From: Lycorma delicatula
Taxonomy: Eukaryota; Arthropoda; Insecta; Hemiptera; Fulgoridae
Assembly: GCF_047948215.1 (NCBI RefSeq)
Contig: NC_134464.1
Coordinates: 6,768,001-6,832,000 of the forward strand
Direction of reading: 5' to 3'
Length of the DNA stretch: 64,000 bases
The notes under the pieces were generated by a model. That model had not been told where the DNA came from and did no database searches. It saw nothing but the letters and a program-made list of their open reading frames with translations. The position numbers and the translations under genes are program-made. This document shows positions 10,885 through 22,214 of the stretch, one piece after another. Each line of letters starts with the position of its first letter. Position 1 is the first letter of the stretch.

Positions 10885-13206
10885 TCGACGTTCGAATAAG
10901 AAATCAAGCAGACAGGATTAAAAATGAGTTAAATGCCTCGGGTGGGCTATCGCAGAACCAATTTGGGTTCGTTCGAGGGAAGTCTACCAACGACGCGTTA
11001 AAGAAAGTAACCATGCGGATAAGAACCTGTGCGGCGGCCGCCTGGCGAACCAGGAGGATTCCCCTACTAATTCTACTGCATGTCCGCAACGCATTTAATA
11101 GCGTACCGTGGGAAACGATCCTTGCAGAATTCGAACGAAGAAACATCAGTACTTAACTAAGAACGGCGGTCATCGACTACTTCTGTGAAAGGCATCTACT
11201 AGTTACAACGGAGATAGATGACATGCACATCCAGATGCACGGTGGAGTACCGCAAGGGTCGGTGCTGGGGCCTTTGCTGTGGAACCTGGCGTTTGACAGG
11301 GTTTTGCGGCTGGGGTTCCGGGGAGGCACATCGGTAATAGCCTACGCAGACGACTTGGCGCTGCTGGTGAGTGGCCGCACCGAGCAAGAAGTAGAGACGC
11401 TTGCGACATTAGCAGCGGGCCAGGTCGATGAGCGGCTAAGAGCGCAGGGGTTAAAGCTAGCGATCGAAAAGTCACAAACGGTCGCGGTGACAGGCAGACG
11501 TCTCCTAAGAGATACAGAAATCGCCGTGCGGGGTTTTCGTGTGACATCATCCCCGTTTGTCAAATACTTAGGGATACGGCTGGAGAGGTCGGGTAAATAC
11601 ACTAAACACCTGAGTGAGGTTACGGCAAATACAGAAAGGACGGTCACTTCCCTGGGCACATTGATGGGAACCAGGGAAGGACCAAGAATGGCGAAAAGAA
11701 GGCTCCTGATGACAGCTGTGACGTCAGTAGTATTATAAACAGTGCCGGTCTGGTGTGAGGCCTTGGACGTTAAACGCAACGAAGATCTACTAGCCTCCCT
11801 ACAGAGACGCGCCGCTATTAAAATAATAGCGGCATATAGGACGGTGTCGGCGGAGGCAGCAAACGTTCTAGCGGGAGTTCCGCCGATCCGCCTACGAGAG
11901 GAGTTTACGAGGGAATGGTGAAGAGAGACTCTACAACCCTCTTGCTCGTGAAAAAAGAGTTGGACTACAGGGAATGAGGTGCTGATCAGACACCGTTGGA
12001 CCGGGTACTGGCTTTTCCCTATCCGCATTGAGTGTAAGATGAAATGTGGAGTGTTGCTGCGGGACGACACGTTTAAAGGAAATGACTGTATCGTTACGTT
12101 AATTAATATTCTTGTTATATGCTTTTATGTTACGTCATGTTTCTTCCAACTGTATTGTCACACGTGACAACTATCCCAAACGAGGGGGATCATGGGATTA
12201 AGCTGTAGATAGTTTAGCGTTATGTATTTCTTGATATTGTATTTTGTTAAAAAGTGCCGGCATCGCTTTTGGACTAGTCATAAGGAAGAGTGACTGCAAG
12301 TCGTTGGTCTCTAGGAAGTATTAGGGGGTCCAGATGAAACAACTCTACTGTAAAACGACGCATATGGACATCTATTATCATTATTTAGCGCTCCTGTAAT
12401 ATATAACGATATTGATATTTTTGTTGTGCTACTTTGTATTCCGCTTATTGTTGAGTTGTGAATTCTAGGTCTAATCGAGAAGAAAACGGTAGGATGGTTA
12501 GACCGTGGATTGTGCTTATATCTTGTGTTTTATAATTTTATCGTGTAATCCATTTTTTATATATCTTGTCTTTTGTTTACGTTTCACGTATTGTGTATTC
12601 TATTATATATTTGCTGATTATGCATCGTGTGAAATCTGGATCAAGTCTAGCGTCCTATTATTATTACGGGCATACTGGTAAGTTACATTAGTAAATGGAG
12701 TAGCTGTAATGAGAGGTCACAACATCGACTTTAAAGCGACAATTCAACGTGATGATTGTTGAAAATGAGGAAACTGCTAAACCGCTGGACTACAAACTTA
12801 GAGAAGGTCTCTAGCAAAATGACCTTCTGTGTTTTAAAATAATACAATGGAAGAGAAGGGTTGATAAAAAAAAGGGGGGGATGAAACGTGGCGACGTATA
12901 GGGCAAGGAAGGCAGCCCTCGTGTCTAGGGTGTTTTTGTCTACCCACATGCAAGAGTGGGTGGATTGGAGCTCCCCGATGATGACATGAGGAACCCTTAA
13001 AGTGTGATAGCAACACTCGTCTGGTGCTGAGAGGTTAGGGTCTGGGAGGGTAGCCTTTCAGCGGAGGGCAGATCGGCTGTCCAGAAGAGGAGGTCGATAC
13101 GTTCCCATGATGTTGAAAGGACCCCGTGGAACACCCCGATACGTAGGGTAGACAGGGAGGACAGAAACTGCTGCCACGGCACCATATGGTGACTGCGAAT
13201 GCTTAA
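10881..13206 (+). mobile_element. R1-like LINE (LINE A), 5'-truncated, inserted in mariner
   Basis: ORF2 reverse-transcriptase remnants read plus. QADRIKNELN and QNQFGFVRGKSTNDAL lie at 10881-11156 and the NAFNSVPWE catalytic-A region follows. After a break, GGVPQGSVLGPLLWNLAFD, YADDLALLVSG (catalytic YADD) and VKYLGIRLE lie at 11223-11738. After a stop at 11738 the thumb continues to about 11920 (LQRRAAIKIIAAYRTVS). From 12.1 kb on no coding is seen; GC-richer sequence at 12860-13206 is unresolved 3' UTR or another repeat. The element's poly(A) is probably the A run at 14807-14818, directly against the mariner TGDET codons, which would make LINE B a nested insertion. Confidence 0.75.
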
Positions 13207-14800
13207 TTTTTTTTTTTGGGCGAAAAACGATTGGTCGTTATCATCGCCCGGAAAATAAATAAATAAATAAAAGTAAAAGTAAAAGTAATTAAAACTTAAA
13301 ACTACTATTACAGGAAGCAAAATCCGGAATGGGTGTAAAAGGCCCATTCTCGGATAAGAAAAACACTAACATGTAACTTAAAACTACGTTAAAAACTATC
13401 ATATTAAAACTAAATAAAACTTAAAACTAAAAAAAGAGATAAAACTTACAACTAATATCACAGACGAATTTAAAAAACATAAAAAAAAAAAACAAAAACA
13501 ACAAAATATGAATATATATATATAAAACAAAATTCCGATAGGGAGTGTAAAAGGCTCGCTACTCGGATAACAAAAACAATACATAGGACTAGAGTAATTA
13601 AATTTTTTGTATTAACCCTATACTACGCAAAAACAGAAACATCCGGTTTAAAACCTCTTTATCATTACACAAGATACCACGGATGTTTCTGGGTAGTTTA
13701 AATTTACGACGCAATGCCGCATAACATATGCAGTCCACGAGTATGTGGCGCACAGTCACGCGGCAGTTGCATCGTGCGCATAGAGGTGCTTGTCCTCTTG
13801 ACAACAGGTACTCGTGTGTCCTATCCGCAATCGACAGAGAACTACTTCCTCACGCCAGGGTTTTCTGTATGTGGAGTCCCATGGTAACACAGAATCTTTA
13901 ATCTGACGGAGTTTATTATCAACGGTAGCCGTCCAATCACCTTGCCACCTTGCTCTTAATAATTGTTTTACATAGTTAATGAAATCAGAAGTAGCAACTC
14001 GGGTGGTGAAAGGAGGCTGGTTACGTGCTTCTTTGGCAGCGGAATCTGCATATTCATTACCTGGAATCCCTACGTGGCTAGGGACCCGGCAAAAACTTAA
14101 TTCTGTGTTGCGATTATTCAACTCGGCGATTGCGTTGTAAATTTCAATGACGATAGGATGTTTGGAATAAAAGTTTTTTAAGGCTTGGAGAGCGCTACAC
14201 GAGTCACTGCAAATAAGAAGTTTTCTATATTTAGGGTTAATGATGTTTAGAGCCTTATTTATAGCGTATAGTTCAGCGGTAAACACACTCGTAATACCGG
14301 GTAGACCAAACATGTAAGTTCTTTCATTGACAACAAATGCACACCCAACTGTATCGTTTTGTTTCGATCCATCAGTGTATACAACCGCGTCTGGTTTCAT
14401 CTTGGAGAGAACACACTGAAACATTTGCTGAAAGACAATAGACGGTGTTGATTGTTTATTGTATGTAGTCAGGTCAAAATTAAAATTTATAAGGTTTATT
14501 CTCCACGGAGGATATGAGCAAGGATACATAGGAAAGAATGACGGTGTGTCAACATTTATATGCTGCAGCAGACTCCAGGTACGGACACCTACAGGTGCAG
14601 TACGACGTGGATGATCCTCATACTTTCCTAGATTAGGATTTCTAAAGACCGAGTCAAGAGCCGGGTGATTTGGCTGTCCTCTGAGACGAGCAAAATAAGA
14701 TAATAAAAGCTGGTCTCGTCTATCCCAAAGTGATGGTTCACCACAGTCTACAAGTAAGCTTGCGACAGGACTTGATCTAACCGGTTACCAGGAGGGAACT
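13207..14800 (-). mobile_element. RNase H-bearing LINE (LINE B), 5'-truncated
   Basis: The minus-strand open frame 14529-13756 encodes an RNase H1-like domain: VYTDGSKQN (first Asp), VFTAELYAINKAL (Glu), ICSDSCSAL (Asp) and VPSHVGIPGNEYADSAAKEA (His/Asp). The C-terminal zinc knuckle C-A-R-C...RHILVDC continues in another frame (13804-13598), so one frameshift separates them. The 3' end carries an inverted GGGCGA...TCGCCC pair (13218-13249) followed by an 11-base A tail (T run at 13207-13217 on the plus strand). RNase H placement fits I/Loa-like or jockey-related LINEs. Reverse transcriptase and endonuclease are absent (5' truncation). Confidence 0.82.
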
Positions 14801-14818
14801 TATAATAAAAAAAAAAAA
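14801..14818 (+). repeat. Poly(A) tail abutting mariner
   Basis: TATAAT followed by 12 A directly adjoins the mariner TGDET codons. Interpreted as the 3' tail of LINE A, because the mariner frame resumes on the far side of LINE A at 10884. Confidence 0.6.
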
Positions 14819-15077
14819 GGTTTCATCTCCGGTAACAATGCCGATAAAACAATTCATCACCGTCATTTTCCTAACGCCGCAAAAATTCTTCCGCTGCAAC
14901 AATACGAATCGAAGCGTCCATTATAGACGAATGAATATAATCAACAAAACGACTAAACTATTGTTTCTAACAGCCGTATATCGATTGAAATAACTGAGCT
15001 ACTCAAGCGCCATCTGTTTACATCAAGTATATAGGCGGCAAATTCAAAACAGATGTATCTTTCAAATCGCGTCTCGT
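14819..15077 (-). pseudogene. Mariner transposase relic, N-terminal part and terminal repeat
   Basis: The minus strand starts with an inverted repeat around 15043-15077 (TTCAAAACAGATG...CGCGTCTCGT on the plus strand) that mirrors the end at 10245-10285. It has an ATG-led MDASIRIVAAEEF segment, and ends in CFIGIVTGDET, the mariner 'RIVTGDETW' motif, exactly where the poly(A) of a LINE abuts. The piece that should follow (W-H-Y...Q-S-M) resumes at 10884. Internal deletion is evident because the N-terminal half is far shorter than in complete mariners. Confidence 0.78.
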
Positions 15078-15083
15078 ATTTTT

Positions 15084-16301
15084 TATAAACTACAATCCTC
15101 AAAAACTTTATCTAAAACTATTTTTGCTTTTTACATTTATCCGGTATATAGTGCGGTAACAGAAAAAGAAATTCAAATTTCACCCGTTTATAAAACCTCA
15201 TTTTTAAAATATTTATTACATATAAGTTAAAGTTAAAAAAAAGATGGTGGTTATGTAATTGACTAAATTTTTTTCATAACAACTTCTGTGAATGGTGAAA
15301 GCCATATTTATTTCGAAAACGATCGGTCGTATTACATTACCTGTTTTATGTAATCGTGGAAACAACTTTTATTTACAAAGAAATACAGTGTTAATGAATT
15401 ACGGCTCCTTAAATAATTTTTCAACAGTCAAACATCATCTCGAAATGATTTTTTTTTCGGTATGATATGACCACACCTTCAGGTATCCACGGGAAATAAC
15501 CTAAAAATTATAATGGAAAGGGTAGGGTTGTGACACATCATCGGAAAGGGCATTAGAAAACAAAAATTTCGACATAAAAAACCTTGGACTGTCATAATCC
15601 TAACCGATTTTTACCGTTTAATTTTTTCACTGTTAGTTTCAAAAGTTTCTACGATACCTCTTTAACAAGTGTTGAAATACTAGCAAAATTAAATTTAGCA
15701 AATGTTCCTTCGTTAAAACGATCTATTTTTCGATAAGAGACCACCGCTTAGGGTGTACTGTAGTCAACGTTTGAAACTGGCTGTGAAAAATATAAATGAC
15801 AACCATTTTTGTTGAATGTTTTTTCCGTCAAAAGCTTCGTTTTTCAGGGCCGTTTAAAATGAGTGCCACAATGCTACTCTTTCTGTTCACGGTGCATTTC
15901 TCAAATTTCATTTTTCTATGTTTAACGGGTAAAAGGTTTTTAAGGATTCCCTTACTAACACTTTATATAATAACCGATTCAAGAGTAACATTAAACCCTA
16001 TATTTATGCGAGTATACGTTTCATCAAATCGATAAATATCAAATAATAAATACGTATCGCATATCCATCGATATGATACTCTAAATTTTCGAAAAAAGAA
16101 ATATATCTTAAAAAACAGTAAACGTTATGCAACACGTATTTCCTTCTTTGACTAAACTGCTTCCCCGCCCGATAATGTATATTAAATCAGAAGCTTTTGA
16201 TATAGATTAGCATTATCAGAAAAACATTAATCGTCTATTAAGAAAAACGTTTAGTCATTATTTGTTAAAAAAAGAAAAATATCCTCTGAATAATTACTTA
16301 C
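15084..16301 (-). other. Pickpocket gene intron, no recognised element
   Basis: AT-rich sequence between the mariner copy and the 16302-16424 exon. A plus-strand open frame at 15796-16035 has no recognisable similarity. Nothing further supported. Confidence 0.5.
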
Positions 16302-16424
16302 ATAGTCTGTTCGGAGTTAAAAGTTAGACACGATCCATTTGTTGTGTACAACCAATGAAATTCTTGACAACAAGGAAATACTTTACCGTTCCACGAACAT
16401 TCTTCAAATATTTCACCGCATTTA
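16302..16424 (-). CDS. Pickpocket-like DEG/ENaC channel, Cys-rich extracellular exon
   Basis: This 123-nt exon lies between acceptor GTAATTTTTACAG|T and consensus donor ACTAT|GTAAGT. In its frame it reads KCGEIFEECSWNG, then FPCCQEFHWLYTTNGSC and LTFN, the hallmark 'C...F..C.W.G....C...F....T..G.C..FN' region of DEG/ENaC channels (finger/knuckle part of the extracellular domain). It is entered and left in phase 2. A longer overlapping open frame on the same strand is in a different frame and is not the coding one. The acceptor phase is compatible with the exon at 22215-22397, but roughly a hundred residues usually separate the two motifs, so an exon between them is missing, unrecognised or lost. 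Confidence 0.85.
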
Positions 16425-17100
16425 CTGTAAAAATTACAACATAAAGGATAGAAATCTCAGTGTAATGAGATGCATTTTCTTGACAGATAAGTATTAAGTG
16501 TAACTTAAATCCTCTTTTTTTATTTGATAACGAACAGATCTGTAAACAATTTAAAAAGGACGATTGATGCCGAGAGATTAAAAACGCCGGCAAAGAGTAA
16601 CAAACTTTTTCCGGCTTTGCCCTTCACGCATTTTTATTTCAAATAAGCCATATGATACTCCTGACGAAATGATTTTTTACACGACTGCCCAAAAAGGAAT
16701 TTAATGTATTTAGCGTGTACTTATGTTTGTTTCACTGTAGCAGCTCAACGGCTGAACCGATTTAGATGTATGACCCCGCGTCAGAATCCTTACGTTATCG
16801 GAAATGTCATGGCTACATAAATATATATATGTAGTAGTGGAGATTTTTCGGTTGAAGCACGAAATTTAACGAATTGAATTAATGTACTATGAGCCCCTAC
16901 TACCGTGAGTCGGGTTTGAACCGATCAGAAATGATCCGAACGATCGAACGAATAATATTATAAAAAGAATAGAATTAAATTTACGTTAAATAAAATAAAA
17001 TAATTTTAAAAAAATTCTGTTTAATAATAATAACGGGCTTCGTGCGGGGACTGCGTGCGAGGCTAGAGCGGTAAGGTGATGCGAGCGTCTCGTGCGTGGC
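16425..17100. other. Intron with unclassified repeat-like segment
   Basis: Around 16730-16930 the plus strand reads GCAGCTCAACGGCTGAACCG and ends of similar style, which resembles the non-coding ends of high-copy elements, but no terminal repeats or coding parts fix its class. The remainder is intron of the pickpocket gene. Confidence 0.35.
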
Positions 17101-19282
17101 TACACCGATCATCACCATCAATCGTTAATAAATGGGGTGCCCCTGAGGCGCCTCTTTTTAGTAAATCGTTTTCAAACTCGGTTGACTCTCTTGACCAAAC
17201 GACATTTTTAACATTTCATGCTAGGTAATGATGTAAACGGTAAGTCGCTTCTTTGGCATCGTAGAGTCACAGATGATAGCGGTGAATTAGTTGAAGGTTT
17301 TATTGTGTACTTTGGATTAGCGGTCTTTAATGTTTTCGGTGAGTTACCAAAATACTCTGAACCGGTAGACGGAAGGAGATTGTTTGCTGAAACGAATAAT
17401 GATATTTCTGTTAGTAAAAATATTCCTGGTAGGGTTGATGACTGTTCTAGTGATCGTTGATTTGGTTAGGGAGTTGTGAGACGCTTATAGATGCAATATC
17501 CTGCACAGGAAGACGGACTGGCTTAAATTTTTTAATACTCTCTCTGCTAGACTCTGTGATGTAGACCGAAGACCGGATGATATTCGATCGGAAGACCCGG
17601 CAGAAAACGTTTCTCTCGCTTTAATCGATGCCACTGAGAATTGATTCTCGGTGGAGTAGAAAATTGTCTTTGTTGAAACAGTCCGTGAACTGTCTCAGGA
17701 GAGCTGTTCATCGAGAAAATGATCTTGACGGCGAGCGGTTTTGGTACACGACTATCAAATGCAGAGTTGTGAATATTTTAGTTTGGCCAGAACATCAAAA
17801 AGGGATTCTTGGCGTTCTTTTGTTAGACAGCATGTCAATAAGAATCCTTGGAGGTGTTGTGTATAGAGTCCTAGGACATAAGCGAAGAGAAATATTCTTT
17901 TTTCGGCTCTCTCGATCCAGCAGGGTGTTGTTTCTAATAAAGCTGAGATTTTAAATATTCTGTTGATCGCTTTGTTGCTGGATGATGTTGAGGGCTATTG
18001 AAATTTCGTATAATTTGCGAGTCCAAGAGAAAGTTGCTGCTTTTTGGTATGATATTTTATCTGTGAAAATTACAGAGGCAGAGGTACGCCAGATAATTTG
18101 CAGTTCTGGCAGGAATAAAGCCCCAGGTTTCGATGGAATCGCTGTCCTTTCAGCCGGAATTTGGATCGGTACTTCGATTAAAATGTTTAATAGGATGATG
18201 CTTGCTGTTCTAAATGGGAGTCGTGGCTGAATTATGCGGATACAATTTCTCGGACAACATCGCCATGTGTGGATCAGGACAATATCCGCAGCCGGTTGGA
18301 CTAGAAAGGAACGCCATCCTCGTCACCACGCCGATTGATGTGACGAACACGTTTGGAAATACGTTTATATCAGTTTCCCTTACATCGTCATATTGTTAGG
18401 TTCAGATTGTTTTCTCACCTCCCGGATACTGCATTGCGACATCTATTGTCTATTTACAATAACATATTTTCTGACTAGGTTTTTCCACATTCTTAGTCAG
18501 AAGCATCGGTGATTCCCGCACTTAAAAATAAATCATGCCTCTCAAGTTATCGACTTATATCTTTGATCAGTATCCTGTGTAAGTCGATGGAACAAACGGT
18601 GAACCGTCATCTGGTGCGGTACCTAGAGAGAAACGCCGTAATTGCTTCTGAACAATGCAATTTCCGCCAAGGTAGATCGTCCATCGATCATGTAGTTACC
18701 CTGTAATCTGTTTTTCAAAACGCCTTCCTATTTCGTCAACGCCTGGTTGCCGTATTTTTCGATATGCAAAAGGCGTTCTTTGGAAACTGCCAGAGGCTGA
18801 TTCAAAAGCGATAACCCGTTTAGAATCGTAGTGTAGAAGGACTGGATTCCCCGGAGAAAACGAAATGCATTCGCTTTTCCCGGTTAATAAAAATGTTTTG
18901 ATCCTCAATGTTTTTACACGATTAATTAATCGGTTGAACTATGCAACCGATTAGATTTTTAGGATTGTGATTTGAACAACTGCTAACGTGAATAACATAT
19001 TTAAAGGAGCTGAAGGTAAAATGTCTAAAAATGCTAGATATGGTATGAGTATTATCTAGTACTCGTTGGAAAGCTGATCGAGTATGTATGTTACGCTTCT
19101 ACCTCTCCGCTTCTGATTCATTTCCGCTTGGATTACGACTGCGTTGCTTATTCGTCCGAACGGGCACCGTTCTAAAAACGTTCAATGCAATCCGTCATTA
19201 ATTTATCCTTCTTGCTACAGGTACGTTTACCTGTAGACTACTACCTGGTAAGTCTACAAGTGGGCAGCGATGAGTCGTGTCT
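17101..19282 (+). mobile_element. LINE with endonuclease and RT (LINE D), left part, relic
   Basis: In order on the plus strand: endonuclease remnant at 17218-17460 (SLLWHRRVTDDSGELVE, YFGLAVFNV, degraded SNIDVT/SSDH), the RT N-terminal motif RNKAPGFDGI near 18110, and the IPALKNK...SSYRLISLIS region with FRQGRSSIDHVV at 18509-18706. LVAVFFDMQKAF follows near 18750 (catalytic region A) and the LDYDCVAYSSERAPF thumb segment near 19135. Many stops and shifts. An unrelated segment interrupts it at about 18215-18500. It resumes after a family C LINE at 19985. It lies in the pickpocket intron 16425-22214. Confidence 0.72.
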
Positions 19283-19980
19283 TCGGTATATTTGGTTTGC
19301 TTGGCATTTCTCTCACCACCACTCCATTTGGTCGCCCTAAAGCATAAGAACGAATGTCTGTGCCGCAAACGGCTGCTGAGCCTCGTGAGCGAACTAAGCG
19401 CCGTGCTATACACCACCTGCTTACGTATCCCATCCGCTCACTAGTCATATATTTGATAAAAAGGGTAAGCGCACCCCGTCAACAACTAAAATATATATGA
19501 CATCCGTAAATAAAAATTTACTTCGTCTAGACAGCAATTCGCTGCCACGCCTAGGTCTCTGAATACCAACAAGTACCTGTCCACCACATTAAAGCGCTTG
19601 GAGCCCTAATTGGCTGGTGGTCAGCCATATATCTCAAGGTTAGCTTCCCACAGCAGCGCGTTAGAAGTCTTTTCCTTAAGGAAACTACAGAAGTTGATTG
19701 AACATAGCAACCGCATGAAGGAACTCCCAGACGGTCCGACAATGCGGCTCTCGCCACATTGACTCGCCGCTTGTGAGCGGCCAATTTTCCCCTCGACCTG
19801 TAAGTTCCAGGTTGGTCCGCTCTCTGGCCGCCCCAAGAGCAGGGTGGTCAAACATCAGGTGTTCATTTGACTGGACCTTCCCGCAGATGCACAGCTCATC
19901 AGCTACCAGGCGAAACCGAAACAGATATTGGTTTAAATTAGCACGGTTGGTGAGCACCTGGGCACCAACCCAGTGATCTA
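19283..19980 (-). mobile_element. LINE family C, copy 1, 5'-truncated
   Basis: The minus-strand frame 19957-19685 carries NLNQYLFRFRLVADELCICG, then NEHLMFDHP, the degraded C-terminal zinc knuckle of an R1/jockey-type ORF2. The left half is 3' UTR shared with the copies at 38905-41690 and 51317-53315 (CATAAGACCGAATGTC and AAGCGCACCCCGTC blocks). It is inserted into LINE D between its thumb segment and its C-terminus. Confidence 0.75.
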
Positions 19981-19984
19981 GCGC

Positions 19985-20390
19985 CTGGAATCGTTACCTT
20001 CTCCTACGGGGTCAGGATGAACTGTGTCTGTTATACGATATTGCGTTGGAAATTTAAATTAGGGGCTAACATCAGAAGTATTTTACGGAACGATATAACT
20101 TTGTTATCGGATGTCTTACGATATCTTAAGGCCGTGGATCTGGATTCAAAGATTTGATTATTCATATAATCTTTTTCGTCTATTCACGCCATTCGGCGTA
20201 AGTTATATTTTAAATATTGTATTTTACTGTGATTTTATTCGTTTTTAGCGTACAAAATCTACGCTTTCGTTTTTCATCTACGCTTTGCTTTTATATTATT
20301 GTTGTTTAATTTTTAATTGTTCACTCCGTAAATATCGTGTCGGGGCGCTGTTGACGATAATTCGTTGTGCGCCCAGGAAAAAAATTAAAT
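19985..20390 (+). mobile_element. LINE D, C-terminus and 3' end
   Basis: Plus-strand translation NCVCYTILRWKFKLGANIR...DVLRYLKAVDLDSKI-stop aligns residue by residue in style with the LINE B C-terminus (DCICYAALRRKFKLPRNIR...FLRSIGLIQKI-stop). This places LINE B and LINE D in one family. The 3' UTR ends in an inverted GGGCGC...GCGCCC pair (20343-20374) and an A-rich tail, again like LINE B. RNase H, expected before this point, is missing. Confidence 0.72.
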
Positions 20391-20954
20391 TAAAATTGTA
20401 TTTTTTCACATCACCGTTTAATAATAATAATTATAATAATTGCAGTCATGTCAGGTTCAGAACTTTTACGGTTTAACCTTCGGGCAAGATATATTAATCC
20501 CATCAAAAACGCAATTGGAGTAATGTTAGCCGTAAAAAGAAACTTAAGTAACAACGAAAAGCACAGACTAACGAAAGAATGAAAATAAAAAGCGAACGGA
20601 AGCGAGTCAGAAGTATGACATTGGCGGTCGCGCGTTGTATTTTATACAACAGTCGAACACCGTTTCAGTTACTTCTACATCCAAACAAATAATAAGATGA
20701 AATTGCATTTTACGGTATCGTATTACTCGACAAATACGAATGAACGAATACTTCAAAGGCATTGTGATGTATTTCATTTTATATTTAAAGATTTTAAAAA
20801 AATTCTAAAACTGTTGTATAAAATAAAACGGTGTGACTGCCGGAAGGTAAAAAGATTAACAGTAATTGACCTCCAATAAATTATAACTAAAAAATGCTTA
20901 TTCTAACGGTAATTAATCTAAAATATTTATATCTAAGTTATCGGTTTACTTATC
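20391..20954. other. Intron, no recognised element
   Basis: AT-rich segment between LINE D and the hAT copy. Plus-strand open frames of about 60 codons have no recognisable features. One of the few transposon-free pieces in this intron, and the missing pickpocket exon was sought here without success. Confidence 0.45.
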
Positions 20955-22177
20955 ACCGTGTAAATCAGGAGTGTCCAACCTTTTAGCGACTGAAAATGAG
21001 TCGCAAATCTTGAAGCCCGTTCTCAAATCGAAAAGTAAGGCTGCATATTTTTCGTTATTCAGAGGCTCGTGTTTAGCCAACGCGTCTAAATGCGTAAAAC
21101 TGTTTGCCGGCCTCCGTGGCGGAAGCGGTAGCGTCTCGGCCTTTCATCCGAAAGTCCCGGGTTTGAATCCCGGTCAGACATGATATGTTTCATACGCTAC
21201 AAAAATTACATTTCATATTCCTACGCACAAGCTTGGAATTCTTGTAGTAAATTTCATCGAGCAAAATAAAGAAGAAATCGAGTTTGTTGTAATTTCAGTT
21301 CCATATGCAACCCGGTTTTCATCAAATTCCGGCATAAATTTTATTTTTTAAACCGATAACGATTCGATTTCACTCCTAAATCGTAAAATCTTTTCAACAT
21401 TTTTAATCCGACTTAACCCTCTTATGATGTCCCCGTAGTCAACATCCATAAATTCAAGGAATTCCTGGAATCGGCGACGATTCAAACCTTTAGCCTTCAT
21501 GACAATCTGCATGATGCTATCCATCTTTAAAGCTTTCAGTGATACTCCATCAAACGTAAAGTTTTGGGAGGCGATTGCATCGTCTTCTATTCATTTTACA
21601 AGTTCGTCTCTTTAACCCGGTTACCGAGCGCATCACTCCAGATATGTTCGCAGCGGACAAAAAACAATCGCTTTAGTGTATCTTTTACGGCTTCATATAA
21701 ACCTCTTGATTTATTTGTCTTTTAAGGACGCTAAGAAGCTTCTTTTTCAGTGACATTTTATTTGTCATCGATACCTCGAATAAAAAATTTCCACTCGAGC
21801 TAAATTAGCGCGTCAGTACTTTCGTCTATCGCTAAAGCGTAAAATTTCAAATTAGCAGCGCTACTCTTAAAACTTTTACGCAAGGTAAAAGTAGGAAGCG
21901 CTAGCGCTCCATTTATTACGTCAAGAAGTAACTACTCACAGAGGCGGCAATTTTGAACAAAAATATTATTTGAGAGTGATTTTATGAATTTCTCATCGCT
22001 AAAGATATATCGCTTATGTAGATTAATAGGGCGTTAAAATTGTATTTTTTGTATTAATGTTATTTTTAGTCGCAATCTCATTAAGTTTGTACGTTAACGA
22101 TTTTTTGTCGGGCTGAATTCATAGCCCGCTTCGGCTGAACGCGACCCGTGGGTCGGACAATCGTGGATTTACACGGC
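20955..22177 (-). mobile_element. hAT-type transposon relic (GTF2IRD2/ZBED-like transposase)
   Basis: Outer ends are inverted: ACCGTGTAAATC...GTGTCCAACC at 20955-20980 matches the reverse complement of 22151-22177 (CCGTGTAAATC...TTGTCCGACC). The minus strand encodes degraded transposase: FALAIDESTD near 21840, FFIRGIDD, GLYEAVKDTLKR, then IMQIVMKAKGLNRRRFQEFL and FMDVDYGDII near 21510-21430. This is the order of the DUF4371/hAT dimerisation-type transposases that also gave rise to GTF2IRD2. Multiple stops and frameshifts; dead. The VRWLSRG motif expected next is lost. A SINE head lies between the left end and the transposase. Its right end is about 40 bp from the TM1 exon of the channel gene. 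Confidence 0.75.
21107..21200 (+). repeat. tRNA-derived SINE, 5' head
   Basis: A tRNA-like unit with an A box (TGGCGGAAGCGG), a foldable T arm (CCGGG TTTGAAT CCCGG) and a B box (GGTTTGAATCC), followed by SINE-like body sequence (CATACGCTACAAAAATT). The acceptor ends do not pair, so it is not a functional tRNA gene. The 3' body is truncated. Confidence 0.7.
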
Positions 22178-22214
22178 TTTTCTAAAACGTGTTAAACACA
22201 AAGACAAGATATAC

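Noticed and set aside
11342..12070. 242-codon minus-strand frame
   Set aside because: Shadow of the LINE A reverse transcriptase on the opposite strand; no family features of its own.
21107..21180. Possible tRNA gene
   Set aside because: A and B boxes and T arm are present but the acceptor ends do not pair and SINE body sequence follows; a SINE head is the better explanation.
21349..22177. Host GTF2IRD2-like gene
   Set aside because: Similarity is to the hAT-derived transposase, with inverted ends and many stops; a dead transposon rather than a domesticated gene.
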